A stretch of 64,000 bases of DNA from Paracoccaceae bacterium (GTDB lineage Bacteria > Pseudomonadota > Alphaproteobacteria > Rhodobacterales > Rhodobacteraceae), in contig SDAL01000003.1 of NCBI GenBank assembly GCA_004153385.1, positions 248,001-312,000 on the forward strand, written 5' to 3'. This document shows, piece by piece, positions 34,368 through 42,951 of the stretch. A program made the position numbers and the translations under genes. Under the pieces are notes generated by a model. It saw only the letters and a program-made list of their open reading frames with translations. It was not told the DNA's origin and did no database searches. Positions within the stretch are counted from its first letter, which is position 1. Every line of letters begins with the position of its first letter.

Positions 34368-37300
34368 GCAAGGATCTGGTGTTCGACACCCCGCCCCGCC
34401 CCGCGTCCGCCCGCCGGTTGGAGGATCTGGAGAAACGCATCTTTGCACATGAACAGGTCGGAGAGCTTGCGCCGTTTTGCCCCGAGACGTTGATCCTTGA
34501 ATTCGATGACCGGTTTCCAAAGCCACAGATCGAAAATGCACTGACCCTGCTTTTGCAGACCCATCCCGCCTTCACCGCGCGGTTCGAGCATCGCCCGGGC
34601 GGCGAAGTCTGGCGCCATGGGGACGCGCGCTACCCCTGCCATCACTGCGGGCACGGCTCGCTCGCCGATGCACAGGCACGCAGCACACGCCACCAGCCCA
34701 CGGTGATGGGCACGCCCGTTCATGTCGATCTATGGCACACCGCCGGTGGCGGGCATATTCTGGCCCTGACCTTGCATCCCATTCTGGCCGATGATGCGGT
34801 CTTTGCCACAATCGAGGCCGCACTTTGCCGCGCGCTCGGGGCGGACGCGATACCTGCCCCGCCCGATGAGGCACCCAACCACGGCCAGTCCGGCCCACAG
34901 GCGCAAAACCTGCACGCATGGCAGGCACTTCTTGACGCCAGCGCAATCGCCCGCGTGCCCCACCGTGCAGCCCCTGTAGACAATGGCGCGCGCCTGCGGG
35001 CCACGCGCATCCTGCCGCGCGCCCTTTCGGATCACATCCGCACGCAAGGCACCGAAGATGTACTGGCCACAGCCCTTGCAGTGGTCTTGCGCCGCTACAG
35101 CGGCCTTGAGGCGTTCCGCTTCGTGCTTGGCACGCCCCGCCCTGCCCGCCATCGCCAAAGCGGCCTGATGCCGCTGTGCGTGACCCCCGATCCGGCCCAA
35201 GGTTTCGCGCAGACACTGCACCATGTCGCACAATCAGCGCGCAACGGGCGGGCGCGAATGATCTCTGCAGAACAGCTTGTTCAGGACCGGTTGGGCCGTC
35301 AGGATGCCGATCGCAACCCGTTGGGGGCAGTGGCGCTGCACATCATGGCAGAGCGGGAACTGCCCCACGGCATCACGCGACATATGCGCCCAACACCGCC
35401 CCTTGCGGAGGAGGTGGTGGTGATGGCCCAGCACACACATGACGGGTTGCACCTGACAGGTGATGCGGAAAAAGGGCTTTATGCACAGGCGCAGATCGAA
35501 CGGCTTTTGTGCCATCTGGAGCGTGTGATCACGGCGGGGCTGGAGCGGCCAGACCATCCGACGGCGCGGATCGAGATTGTCTCGACGGACGAGCTTGATG
35601 CGCTCTCGGCGCCCTATCCCGACAACGTTCCTGTCGACCCGCGCGCGACCCACGAGATTATCGCCGATCACGCGCGGGCGACCCCCGACAAGCTCGCCGT
35701 GATCTGCGGCGCTGACCGGCTGACACACGGCGCGCTTGATGCGCAGGCCAATGCGCTGGCCCACAGGCTTGTGGCGCTTGGTGTTGGCGCGGAAGTTCCC
35801 GTGGCCATCGTGATCGAGCGCGGTGCTGCTGCCATGATCGCTATTCTGGCCGCGATGAAGGCGGGCGGGGCTTACGTGCCGGTGGAACCCGACCATCCCG
35901 AAAGCCGCAATCATCATATTCTGAACGACGCAGGCGTGCGTGTTGTCCTGACCCGCAAGCGCTATCAGAACCGGCTGCCTGCGCAGATGTCGGCCACGGT
36001 GCTTTGTCTGGATGACATCACCGATCCGCCAAGAGGCGACGCGCCTCAGGTCACAATCCATCCCGACCAGATGGCCTATATCATGTATACCTCCGGCTCG
36101 ACCGGCAAACCCAAAGGGGTTGCGGTGGAACATGGTCCGCTGAGCGATCACAACCAGACCACCGCCCGTGTCTATGAGATGAGCAGTGAAAGCCGCGAGC
36201 TACCGTTCTTGCCGTTCTCGTCGGATGGCGGGCACGAACGCTGGATGGTGCCGTTGATGGTGGGCGGATCGGTGGTGATCCCCGACGGCCCGCTATGGAC
36301 GCCGGAACAGACGCTGGCGGCCATGCGCGAACACGGCTGCAACAACGCATCGATCCCGACCACCTACCTGCAACAACTCGCTGAATGGGCCGAAGACACC
36401 CGAAGCGCGCCGCCCATGCGCCTATACAGCTTCGGCGGCGAGGGGTTGGCGCAATCGACCTTTGATCTGTTGTCGCGTGCACTCAAGGCCAAAACCCTGA
36501 TCAACGGCTATGGCCCGACCGAAACCATCATGACGCCTATGGTCTGGAAGGTGGCCGCAGGCACCCAGTTCGAAGGGGTCTATGCGCCCTTGGGGCGTGC
36601 GGTGGGCGACCGGCGGGCCTATGTGCTTGATCCCGAAATGATGCCATGCCCGCAAGGGATCGTGGGAGAGATCTATCTGGGCGGCACGGGCGTGGCGCGT
36701 GGCTATGTCGGCAAGCCCGATGTTACCGCAGACAGGTTTATCCCCGATCCGTTCGGACCGCTGCTGGATGCGACCTGCGGGGCGCGGCTTTACCGTACCG
36801 GTGATCTGGGCCGCTGGCGCGAGGATGGAACCATCGAATTTGTCGGGCGTGTCGATTTGCAGATCAAGGTCAACGGATACCGGATCGAACCCGGCGAGAT
36901 CGAGGCCGCGCTTCTGGCAGAGCCGCTGGTGAGCGAGGCGCTGGTTCTGCTGCGCGAGGACGGGGCCGCAAAGCGACTGTTGGCCTATGTCACAGGCCCG
37001 GATCTGGCCAACGGGCCCGACCTTTTGCGGGCGCTAGAGACCAAGTTGCCCCGACATATGCTGCCAGAGGCGGTGATTGTACTGGACCGCATGCCCACGA
37101 ATGCCAATGCCAAGCTGGATCGCGCGGCCCTGCCCATGATGCCCGCCGCACGGGCCCAAGGGGCCGGTGTGACCGCCAAAGGACCGACGGAGGAAAAGAT
37201 CCTTGCACTGTGGCGCGAGATCATCGGCGTGCCGGATATGGGGGTCACGGATGATTTCTTTGCCATGGGTGGCAAATCCCTGCTGGCGCTCAAGGCCTTG

Positions 37301-38233
37301 GCAGGAATGCGAAAATACTGGCCCGATACGGCGCTTACCATTGCGGATCTGTTTGACGCCCCCACCGTGCGCACGATTGCCGCGCGGATCGAGGCGGGCG
37401 GACAGACCGGACGCACGGCCATTGCCTTGCGCGCAACCGGCACGAAGCCGCGGCTTTATTGTTTTCCGGGGCTTCTTGTGTCCACGCGCGAATATATGCG
37501 CCTGACGGATTATCTGGGGCCGGACCAGCCGGTCACGGGGTTCTTGTGCCACTCGCTCAACGAGGAGAAAACCCTCAATGTCTCTGTAGAGGATGTGGTG
37601 GCCGAATATGTCGCGCATATCCGCGCACAAAGCGCCGGTGAACCGGTGGCCTTACTGGGCTGGTCATGGGGCGGGCTTTTGGCATGGGAGGCTGCGCGCC
37701 AGCTGCGCGATACGGTCGATATCCGGCTGTTGGGCATGGTCGATGTGTGTGATCTGGGCACCGATTTCATGCCGGGTGTCACGCCGCAGTTTGCCGCAGG
37801 CGAACGTGCGAAGCTGGAGCGCGATCTGCAGCTTTGGCTTGGCAAAACCAGAATGCGGCCACAATGGGACCGGCTGATCGGATCGATGGATGCGGAATGT
37901 TATGCCCAGTTCTTGCGCTTTATCGGCAACGAGCGCGACAGCCTGCCCTTTGACGGTCCCGAGATTTCCAGTCGCGAACATACGTTCTGGGTGCTGATCG
38001 ACAATGCGCTGGTGTTTCGCCGCCATCGACCCGCACCGCTGGATCTGCCGGTGGCCTCGTTCAGCGCGGGCGACAGCCTCAGCCGCGGGTTGAACCTGAT
38101 GGACTGGCGCAAACTGTCGCCACGCGCCGCACCCGCAGAGGTCGTGGCAGGCACAAACCACCTCCATATCATCGGCGAGGCGCGGTTTCATGCCCGTTTC
38201 AAAGCGCGGCTTGAGACGGCATGGGAGAGCTGA
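34364..38233 (+). CDS. Single-module NRPS, C-A-T-TE (EntF-like architecture), siderophore synthetase
   Basis: The 1289-aa enzyme has a condensation-like domain (about 20-410), adenylation domain (about 430-925: YIMYTSGSTGKPKG, NGYGPTE, YRTGDLGRW, VNGYRIEPGEIEAALL, NANAKLDRAAL), carrier domain (about 940-1015: DDFFAMGGKSLLAL with the phosphopantetheine Ser near 972) and thioesterase (about 1045-1289: GWSWGGLLAWEAARQL with nucleophile Ser near 1101, late NHLHI with the likely His). The condensation motif HHxxxDG is HPILADD at 138-144: the catalytic second His is Pro and Gly is Asp. The A-domain pocket begins SSDGGHERW, an arrangement seen in modules for polar amino acids. With hydroxylase and acyltransferase genes nearby, the likely monomer is acyl-hydroxyornithine, joined and released, perhaps cyclised, by the TE. 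The product is not predicted with certainty. Confidence 0.93.
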   Translation: MSKDLVFDTPPRPASARRLEDLEKRIFAHEQVGELAPFCPETLILEFDDRFPKPQIENALTLLLQTHPAFTARFEHRPGGEVWRHGDARYPCHHCGHGSLADAQARSTRHQPTVMGTPVHVDLWHTAGGGHILALTLHPILADDAVFATIEAALCRALGADAIPAPPDEAPNHGQSGPQAQNLHAWQALLDASAIARVPHRAAPVDNGARLRATRILPRALSDHIRTQGTEDVLATALAVVLRRYSGLEAFRFVLGTPRPARHRQSGLMPLCVTPDPAQGFAQTLHHVAQSARNGRARMISAEQLVQDRLGRQDADRNPLGAVALHIMAERELPHGITRHMRPTPPLAEEVVVMAQHTHDGLHLTGDAEKGLYAQAQIERLLCHLERVITAGLERPDHPTARIEIVSTDELDALSAPYPDNVPVDPRATHEIIADHARATPDKLAVICGADRLTHGALDAQANALAHRLVALGVGAEVPVAIVIERGAAAMIAILAAMKAGGAYVPVEPDHPESRNHHILNDAGVRVVLTRKRYQNRLPAQMSATVLCLDDITDPPRGDAPQVTIHPDQMAYIMYTSGSTGKPKGVAVEHGPLSDHNQTTARVYEMSSESRELPFLPFSSDGGHERWMVPLMVGGSVVIPDGPLWTPEQTLAAMREHGCNNASIPTTYLQQLAEWAEDTRSAPPMRLYSFGGEGLAQSTFDLLSRALKAKTLINGYGPTETIMTPMVWKVAAGTQFEGVYAPLGRAVGDRRAYVLDPEMMPCPQGIVGEIYLGGTGVARGYVGKPDVTADRFIPDPFGPLLDATCGARLYRTGDLGRWREDGTIEFVGRVDLQIKVNGYRIEPGEIEAALLAEPLVSEALVLLREDGAAKRLLAYVTGPDLANGPDLLRALETKLPRHMLPEAVIVLDRMPTNANAKLDRAALPMMPAARAQGAGVTAKGPTEEKILALWREIIGVPDMGVTDDFFAMGGKSLLALKALAGMRKYWPDTALTIADLFDAPTVRTIAARIEAGGQTGRTAIALRATGTKPRLYCFPGLLVSTREYMRLTDYLGPDQPVTGFLCHSLNEEKTLNVSVEDVVAEYVAHIRAQSAGEPVALLGWSWGGLLAWEAARQLRDTVDIRLLGMVDVCDLGTDFMPGVTPQFAAGERAKLERDLQLWLGKTRMRPQWDRLIGSMDAECYAQFLRFIGNERDSLPFDGPEISSREHTFWVLIDNALVFRRHRPAPLDLPVASFSAGDSLSRGLNLMDWRKLSPRAAPAEVVAGTNHLHIIGEARFHARFKARLETAWES

Positions 38234-38439
38234 ATTCTGACAGGCGTGCCCGGGTCGGGGGGGAGATGCCACCCGTCGGCCCGTCTGCGCCGGATTTCGC
38301 GCGATGCGGGCCCGTAACCATGGGGATGCATCTTTCGTCCATCACATAATTGACATCGCATGTGACTTCGCTATTTTGCCCCCCACCCAGGGTGACCCAA
38401 GGCAACGCAGCATAGTTCAACCTCGGGAAATCTGTTTTC

Positions 38440-40593
38440 ATGATATTTCAACGTTATTTTTCACCCTCGCGCAGGGCACGACGCCTTTTGTTATGCCAAT
38501 CCGCTCTGGTCGGTCTGACCGCCACCACATTTCAGGCTCATGCGCAGGAACAGACGGATGTGGTCCAGCTTGCGCCAATTGTGGTGCAAGGAAAACTGTC
38601 CTATTCCGGTGCGATCGACGGCTACCTTGCCCCCGCCACCGAAACCGGCGTGAAATCCGGTGTGCCTTTGGCGGATGTGCCGCAATCGATCACGGTTGTG
38701 ACCTCGCGCGAACTGCAAGACCGTGCGCCACGGCAAGTCGAGGATGCGATTGCCTATGTGCCGGGGGTGCTGGCCTCGACATGGGGGATGGATGACCGTT
38801 ATGACCAATTCTCGATCCGTGGCTTTGATATGGGGCCGTCGGCCACCTATCGTGACGGTCTGCCCCAAAAAGCGCTGAGCTTTTCAGGCTTCACCGTTGA
38901 TCCCTATATGATCGAGCGTATCGACGTTCTGCGCGGCCCTGCGGGGGTGCTTTACGGCTCCAACGATGCGGGCGGGATGGTCAATATGGTGACCAAACGC
39001 CCCGTGTTTGACCATCTGGCACAGACAACCGTCGGCGTCGATAGCAACGGCACGGGGACTGCCGCGTTCGACTGGTCGGGTGTGCTCGACGAGGCCGGCA
39101 CACTGGCCGGGCGGATCACAGGCAAGGTGCGCAAGGGTGAAACCGAAATCGACGACTCCGACAACGATCGGGCGTTCCTGTCCGGCGGGCTGACATGGGC
39201 GCCGTCAGATGACACCGCGCTGACCCTTCTGGCCCATGTCCAGCGCGACAAGCTGACCCCGATCATCATCGCGCCTGTCAACGGCGAGGATATCGATCCC
39301 GCTTGGGGCAGCGTGCCAAGCGATTACCCCTACAAACAATCCCCCTATAACCATTTCAACACCAAACAGCAGTCGTTCGGCTGGGAATTCACCCATAATT
39401 TCAGCGCAAATCTGGTGTTCAACCAACGCGCCCGATACGCACATCAGACAACAGATTACTCCCAGCTGGATTTCAGCGCCGCCACCGCGAGCGGGCTTGA
39501 ATACTATGCCTTCCGCAACGAGGAAGAGGCCCAGACCTTCGGCCTTGATAACAACATCGGCTGGACGCAGAATTTCGGGGCTGCGGAAAATACACTGACC
39601 GTGGGGGCAGACTACCAACGCTCGCGCTATGAAGTGGGCCAGAAGATCGACTACTCGACCTATATCGTCAGCTATGATGCGCCGAATTTCGATTTCGATG
39701 TCGTCGATCCCGCGCTTGCGACCAAAGATCGCACGACCTATGTGGAAAAAGGCGTTTATCTGCAAAACCATCTGGACCTAGGTCAAGGCACCAAGGTCAC
39801 GGCCGGCTTGCGCCACAGCTGGTTTGATACCAAGGCCGAGAACCTGCTGGACGGCTCACGCGACAGCCAGGACAACTCTGCCACCACCGGCATGATCGGT
39901 CTGACCCATACGATGGCCAACGGCCTGACCCCCTATATCAGCTACACCGAAGGGTTCGTTCAAAATACCGGCCGCACCATCGACGGTGATGTGCTTGACC
40001 CGTCAGAAAGCACGCAATGGGAGGTCGGGCTGCGCTATGCCCCGACATCGGATCTGATGCTGAGTGCGGCACTGTTTGATCTGCGCAAAACGAATGTGCG
40101 GGAATATGACACCCGCGATGCGACATGGTCGAGCTTTACACAAGCAGGCGAGATCAAATCGCAAGGGATCGAACTGGAGGCCCGCGGCAGGCTGACAGAC
40201 CGGCTTGAAGGGGTGATGAGCTATACCTATCTCGACACCGAAAACACCCGTTCGGAAGATGCATCGCTTGTCGGAAACGAAAATGCCTTTGCGCCGCACC
40301 ATCAGGCATCGCTATGGCTGGATTATGATGCCTCCAATCTTACGCCGGGCCTGAAAATCGGTGGCGGCCTGCGCTATGTGTCGTCCTATTACGCGACCCA
40401 AAGCAATGCGCGCAAAACCGACGGCTACGTGCTGGCGGATATGGGGCTCAGCTACGAAATGTCTGATGTGTCGTTCGATCTGGGTGTCACCAACCTGTTC
40501 GATAAAACCTACGAAAACATGTGTTACGACAGCTACGGTTGTTCCAGAGGCGAAGGCCGTCTGGTGACGTTCTCCGTGACCAGCAACTTCTGA
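38440..40593 (+). CDS. TonB-dependent ferric-siderophore receptor
   Basis: The 717-aa outer-membrane protein imports the iron-loaded siderophore using TonB energy. It has a signal peptide (RRLLLCQSALVGLTATTFQA, cut after AHA near residue 34), a short TonB-box-like stretch (DVVQLAPIVVQG), plug domain (DVPQSITVVTSRELQDRAP ... QFSIRGFDM ... IERIDVLRGPAGVLYGSNDAGG) and a C-terminal 22-strand barrel ending in VTFSVTSNF with terminal Phe. The sequence is FhuA/FcuA-like, the class for hydroxamates. It has no long N-terminal signalling domain, so it does not work as a FecA-type sensor. It lies 206 bp downstream of the NRPS. Confidence 0.93.
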   Translation: MIFQRYFSPSRRARRLLLCQSALVGLTATTFQAHAQEQTDVVQLAPIVVQGKLSYSGAIDGYLAPATETGVKSGVPLADVPQSITVVTSRELQDRAPRQVEDAIAYVPGVLASTWGMDDRYDQFSIRGFDMGPSATYRDGLPQKALSFSGFTVDPYMIERIDVLRGPAGVLYGSNDAGGMVNMVTKRPVFDHLAQTTVGVDSNGTGTAAFDWSGVLDEAGTLAGRITGKVRKGETEIDDSDNDRAFLSGGLTWAPSDDTALTLLAHVQRDKLTPIIIAPVNGEDIDPAWGSVPSDYPYKQSPYNHFNTKQQSFGWEFTHNFSANLVFNQRARYAHQTTDYSQLDFSAATASGLEYYAFRNEEEAQTFGLDNNIGWTQNFGAAENTLTVGADYQRSRYEVGQKIDYSTYIVSYDAPNFDFDVVDPALATKDRTTYVEKGVYLQNHLDLGQGTKVTAGLRHSWFDTKAENLLDGSRDSQDNSATTGMIGLTHTMANGLTPYISYTEGFVQNTGRTIDGDVLDPSESTQWEVGLRYAPTSDLMLSAALFDLRKTNVREYDTRDATWSSFTQAGEIKSQGIELEARGRLTDRLEGVMSYTYLDTENTRSEDASLVGNENAFAPHHQASLWLDYDASNLTPGLKIGGGLRYVSSYYATQSNARKTDGYVLADMGLSYEMSDVSFDLGVTNLFDKTYENMCYDSYGCSRGEGRLVTFSVTSNF

Positions 40594-40600
40594 TATCGAC

Positions 40601-40630
40601 GGCCACTGGCGCACGCCCGCGCCGGTGGCC
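40601..40630 (+). terminator. Hairpin after the TonB receptor gene
   Basis: GGCCACTGGCGC (40601-40612) pairs with GCGCCGGTGGCC (40619-40630) around a 6-nt loop, with one G-U pair, 8 bp after the receptor stop. No U-tract follows. Confidence 0.6.
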
Positions 40631-40766
40631 CATGTCCCCCCTGATCACCGCCCGTCCCGCAGGCCGGTTGCCTTTGATGCCTTTGGCAGAAGCCTTCGCT
40701 GTGAACGCGGCCTGACGGTTGGAAAAGGCTGGTGCATGCATAGCTATTGCAGGCAAAACGGTCAGT

Positions 40767-40784
40767 GTGGGCCGAAAGGCCCAC
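40767..40784. other. Perfect GNRA-tetraloop hairpin in a 450-bp gene-free stretch
   Basis: GTGGGCC, loop GAAA, GGCCCAC. The stretch 40631-40992 has no supported gene on either strand, and this hairpin is its clearest feature. A GAAA loop on a perfect stem suggests structured RNA, but no known riboswitch or sRNA family was recognised. Confidence 0.4.
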
Positions 40785-40992
40785 CGCATAGATGCGCAGC
40801 TGTAGGCGGCAATCAGTTGCGACGCGAAATCCTCAAGCATGAATATACGTGCGTTTTGTTCAAATGCGCACGCTGTGTACGCTCGTTGGCCATTACACCC
40901 CACCGGGCGCGACCACCGCCGGTGACGGTGGCCTTATAGATCACGGCCCAAAGGCTGCACGCAACGTCACGACATGCCTACACCACAGCTCA

Positions 40993-41054
40993 GCCCTGCG
41001 ATGTGCTGTGGGAGCCTGATCGGTGCCAGCAGCCCGCAGCGCACATCGCAGGGC
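40993..41054 (-). terminator. Strong hairpin directly after the aldolase gene
   Basis: GCCCTGCGATGTGC (40993-41006) is perfectly complementary to GCACATCGCAGGGC (41041-41054), 14 bp, with a partly pairing loop. It begins one base beyond the stop codon of the minus-strand aldolase gene. It probably ends that transcript. Confidence 0.65.
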
Positions 41055-41055
41055 C

Positions 41056-41814
41056 TTAATATTTTGCCCGTAGCGCCTTTAGGGCCTCGACCAATGCGCC
41101 CACATCGGAGCCTACCGCCACAAACTCGCAGCCTCTGGCGATATAGTCCTGCGCAAGGGCGTGATCGGATGTCAGGATGCCTGCCGCCTTGCCCGCCGCA
41201 TGAATGCGCCGCAATGCATCGTCAATCGCCGCCTGAACCTCTGGCACCTCGGAATGGCCGATATGGCCCATGTCGGCGGCCAGATCTGCGGGTCCGACAA
41301 AGATACCATCCACCCCCTCTACGGCAAGGATATCGTCAAGCGCCTCTAGCCCTGCCACGGTTTCCACCTGCAACAGCAGGCAGATCTGATCCTGGGCCGT
41401 TGTGAGGTAATCGGGAATGGTGTTGTAGCCGGAGGCCCGCGCAAGCGCCGCCCCGACACCGCGCGCGCCGCCTTTGGGATAGTGGACGGACCGCGCGACC
41501 TCGGCGGCCTGATCTCCGCTTTCGATCATCGGCACCAACAGGGTTTGCGCCCCGATATCCAGCATCTGTTTGATATAGGCGCGGTTGTCATCACTGGTGC
41601 GCACCACCGGATGGGTATTGCGGCCCACGGCACGAAGCTGTGCCAGCACATCGCGCAATCCGTTGGGGCCATGTTCCCCGTCAATCACCAGCCAGTCAAA
41701 TCCGGTCAGCGAACACAGCTCGGCCACCGACGGGTCTCCCAAGCCGACCCACAGACCGATCTGGCTTTCACCAGATTTCAGACGCATTTTAAATTCATTG
41801 GTCAATACAGGCAT
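41056..41814 (-). CDS. HpcH/HpaI-family class II aldolase (2-keto-3-deoxy acid aldolase type)
   Basis: The 252-aa metal-dependent aldolase cleaves 2-keto-3-deoxy or 4-hydroxy-2-keto acids to pyruvate and an aldehyde. Signatures: GLWVGLGDPSVAELC, FDWLVIDGEHGPN, LLVPMIESGDQAAEVARSV with YPKGGARGVG, LLLQVETVAGLEALDDI (Glu of the metal site) and VDGIFVGPADLAADMGHIG. Relatives include HpaI, GarL and RhmA; the exact substrate is not clear. The ATG at 41814 is preferred, with a GTG 9 nt upstream as alternative. It follows the Crp/Fnr gene in the same direction after about 240 bp. A role in sugar-acid catabolism linked to the uronate/rhamnose loci is possible but they are over 15 kb away. Confidence 0.87.
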   Translation of the reverse strand: MPVLTNEFKMRLKSGESQIGLWVGLGDPSVAELCSLTGFDWLVIDGEHGPNGLRDVLAQLRAVGRNTHPVVRTSDDNRAYIKQMLDIGAQTLLVPMIESGDQAAEVARSVHYPKGGARGVGAALARASGYNTIPDYLTTAQDQICLLLQVETVAGLEALDDILAVEGVDGIFVGPADLAADMGHIGHSEVPEVQAAIDDALRRIHAAGKAAGILTSDHALAQDYIARGCEFVAVGSDVGALVEALKALRAKY

Positions 41815-42058
41815 AAAAATCACTCAAAGCTCATGGACACATGCCCGTGGAGGGTGAAAGCCTGCGCCCCCGCCCCCCGCCGGGCATTCGATGGGCGATA
41901 AAGACTGTCCGCAGGTGGTGCCCGCCCAGCCTCGATACGCCGTGAATATTGATGCATCGCTTTGGCCGGCCATTCAATCCCCAGTTTTGCGCGATCACAC
42001 TGGAACGATTGAAAAAACCGATGAGGCGGACCTGCCGTGACACGGCCGCCGTGCCGCC

Positions 42059-42754
42059 TCAGGATTGCGCGCAACTGCGCAGCGCGTCCGCGTTCTTCAA
42101 CGTGATAGATTTATAGCTGATCGCGATCCAGCCTCTGGCCTCGAAGGATCGCAATAGCGTATTGATGGTGTGGCGCGAGGTGTTTGTCATCTCGCTCAGT
42201 TCGGCTTGGGTAAAGCAGCACGCCCGTGCCAGTATTCTGGCATCAGGCGTGATCTCGAACAGGCGCAAAAGAACCGACGCCACACGACATTCGGTTTTGC
42301 GTATCAACAAGTCGGACACAACCCGGGCCATAAGGGTTTGATTGTATTCCGACAGCGACATCAGTTCACGCTCGCCCGCTGCAAGGGTTCTGGCGATGTG
42401 ATCCACCCCGTCAGGGGACAGATACAAAACGACGGACGGCTCCATCGCCTTGAAGGTAAGATACCGTGGCTTGTTGCTGCTCAGCCCCCCTTGGCCGAAC
42501 CAGTCCCCTTGCTGGAAAATATGGCCCAAGACGATCCCTGTCTGCTCGCTTTGCGTATAGGTGCCAAAGCTGCCCTCCACTATGCCGTAGATACCGCCGG
42601 GCGCATCACCGATATGATGGGGATATTCGCCAGCACTATAGGACCGCAGGCGGGCCAGATCGCGCACAGCTGCCGCAAAGTCCGGGCTTCGTTCGCCCAA
42701 CCAACCCAAACGGGCATTTGCCCATGCCTTGTCGTCAAGCGTTTGCCCAGCCAT
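42059..42754 (-). CDS. Crp/Fnr-family transcriptional regulator
   Basis: The 231-aa protein has an N-terminal cyclic-nucleotide-binding-type beta barrel (YSAGEYPHHIGDAPGGIYGIVEGSFGTYTQ, GHIFQQGDWFGQGG) and a C-terminal winged helix (ARACCFTQAELSEMTNTSRHTINTLLRSFEARGWI). It lacks the N-terminal Cys cluster of FNR, so it is not an Fe-S oxygen sensor; the cAMP-contact residues are also not obvious. The ATG at 42754 follows GGAAGAAATTT; the frame extends to 42796. Its target may be the aldolase gene downstream or the oxidoreductase gene upstream. Confidence 0.86.
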   Translation of the reverse strand: MAGQTLDDKAWANARLGWLGERSPDFAAAVRDLARLRSYSAGEYPHHIGDAPGGIYGIVEGSFGTYTQSEQTGIVLGHIFQQGDWFGQGGLSSNKPRYLTFKAMEPSVVLYLSPDGVDHIARTLAAGERELMSLSEYNQTLMARVVSDLLIRKTECRVASVLLRLFEITPDARILARACCFTQAELSEMTNTSRHTINTLLRSFEARGWIAISYKSITLKNADALRSCAQS

Positions 42755-42871
42755 AAATTTCTTCCGGTTTATGTCGTATTGTCGGCATTTGAACAATTAT
42801 CAGACAAAAAGACACTAAGAAGTTGCCCGGGGCAGCGATCATTTATCGCCCGACTGTGTAGACCTCCATAG

Positions 42872-42907
42872 AGACCAGGTGGGGCGCCTTGCCCGCCTGG
42901 TCTGTTT
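42872..42907 (+). terminator. Intrinsic terminator with U-tract on the plus strand
   Basis: AGACCAGG (42872-42879) and CCTGGTCT (42896-42903), extended inward by GGG/CCC pairs, followed by GTTTT. Both flanking genes are on the minus strand, so the U-tract is on the unexpected side. It may serve the oxidoreductase gene (stop 42952) without a U-tract, or end an unannotated plus-strand RNA. Confidence 0.55.
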
Positions 42908-42951
42908 TCACCCAGCCCTGCACGCGCGCGGCAAGGGCCAAAGCCGCCGCA

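Noticed and set aside
40601-40790. Possible cobalamin riboswitch (GCCACTG resembles a B12 box)
   Set aside because: The GCCACTG is part of the receptor terminator stem; other conserved B12 elements are missing, and no B12 gene follows.
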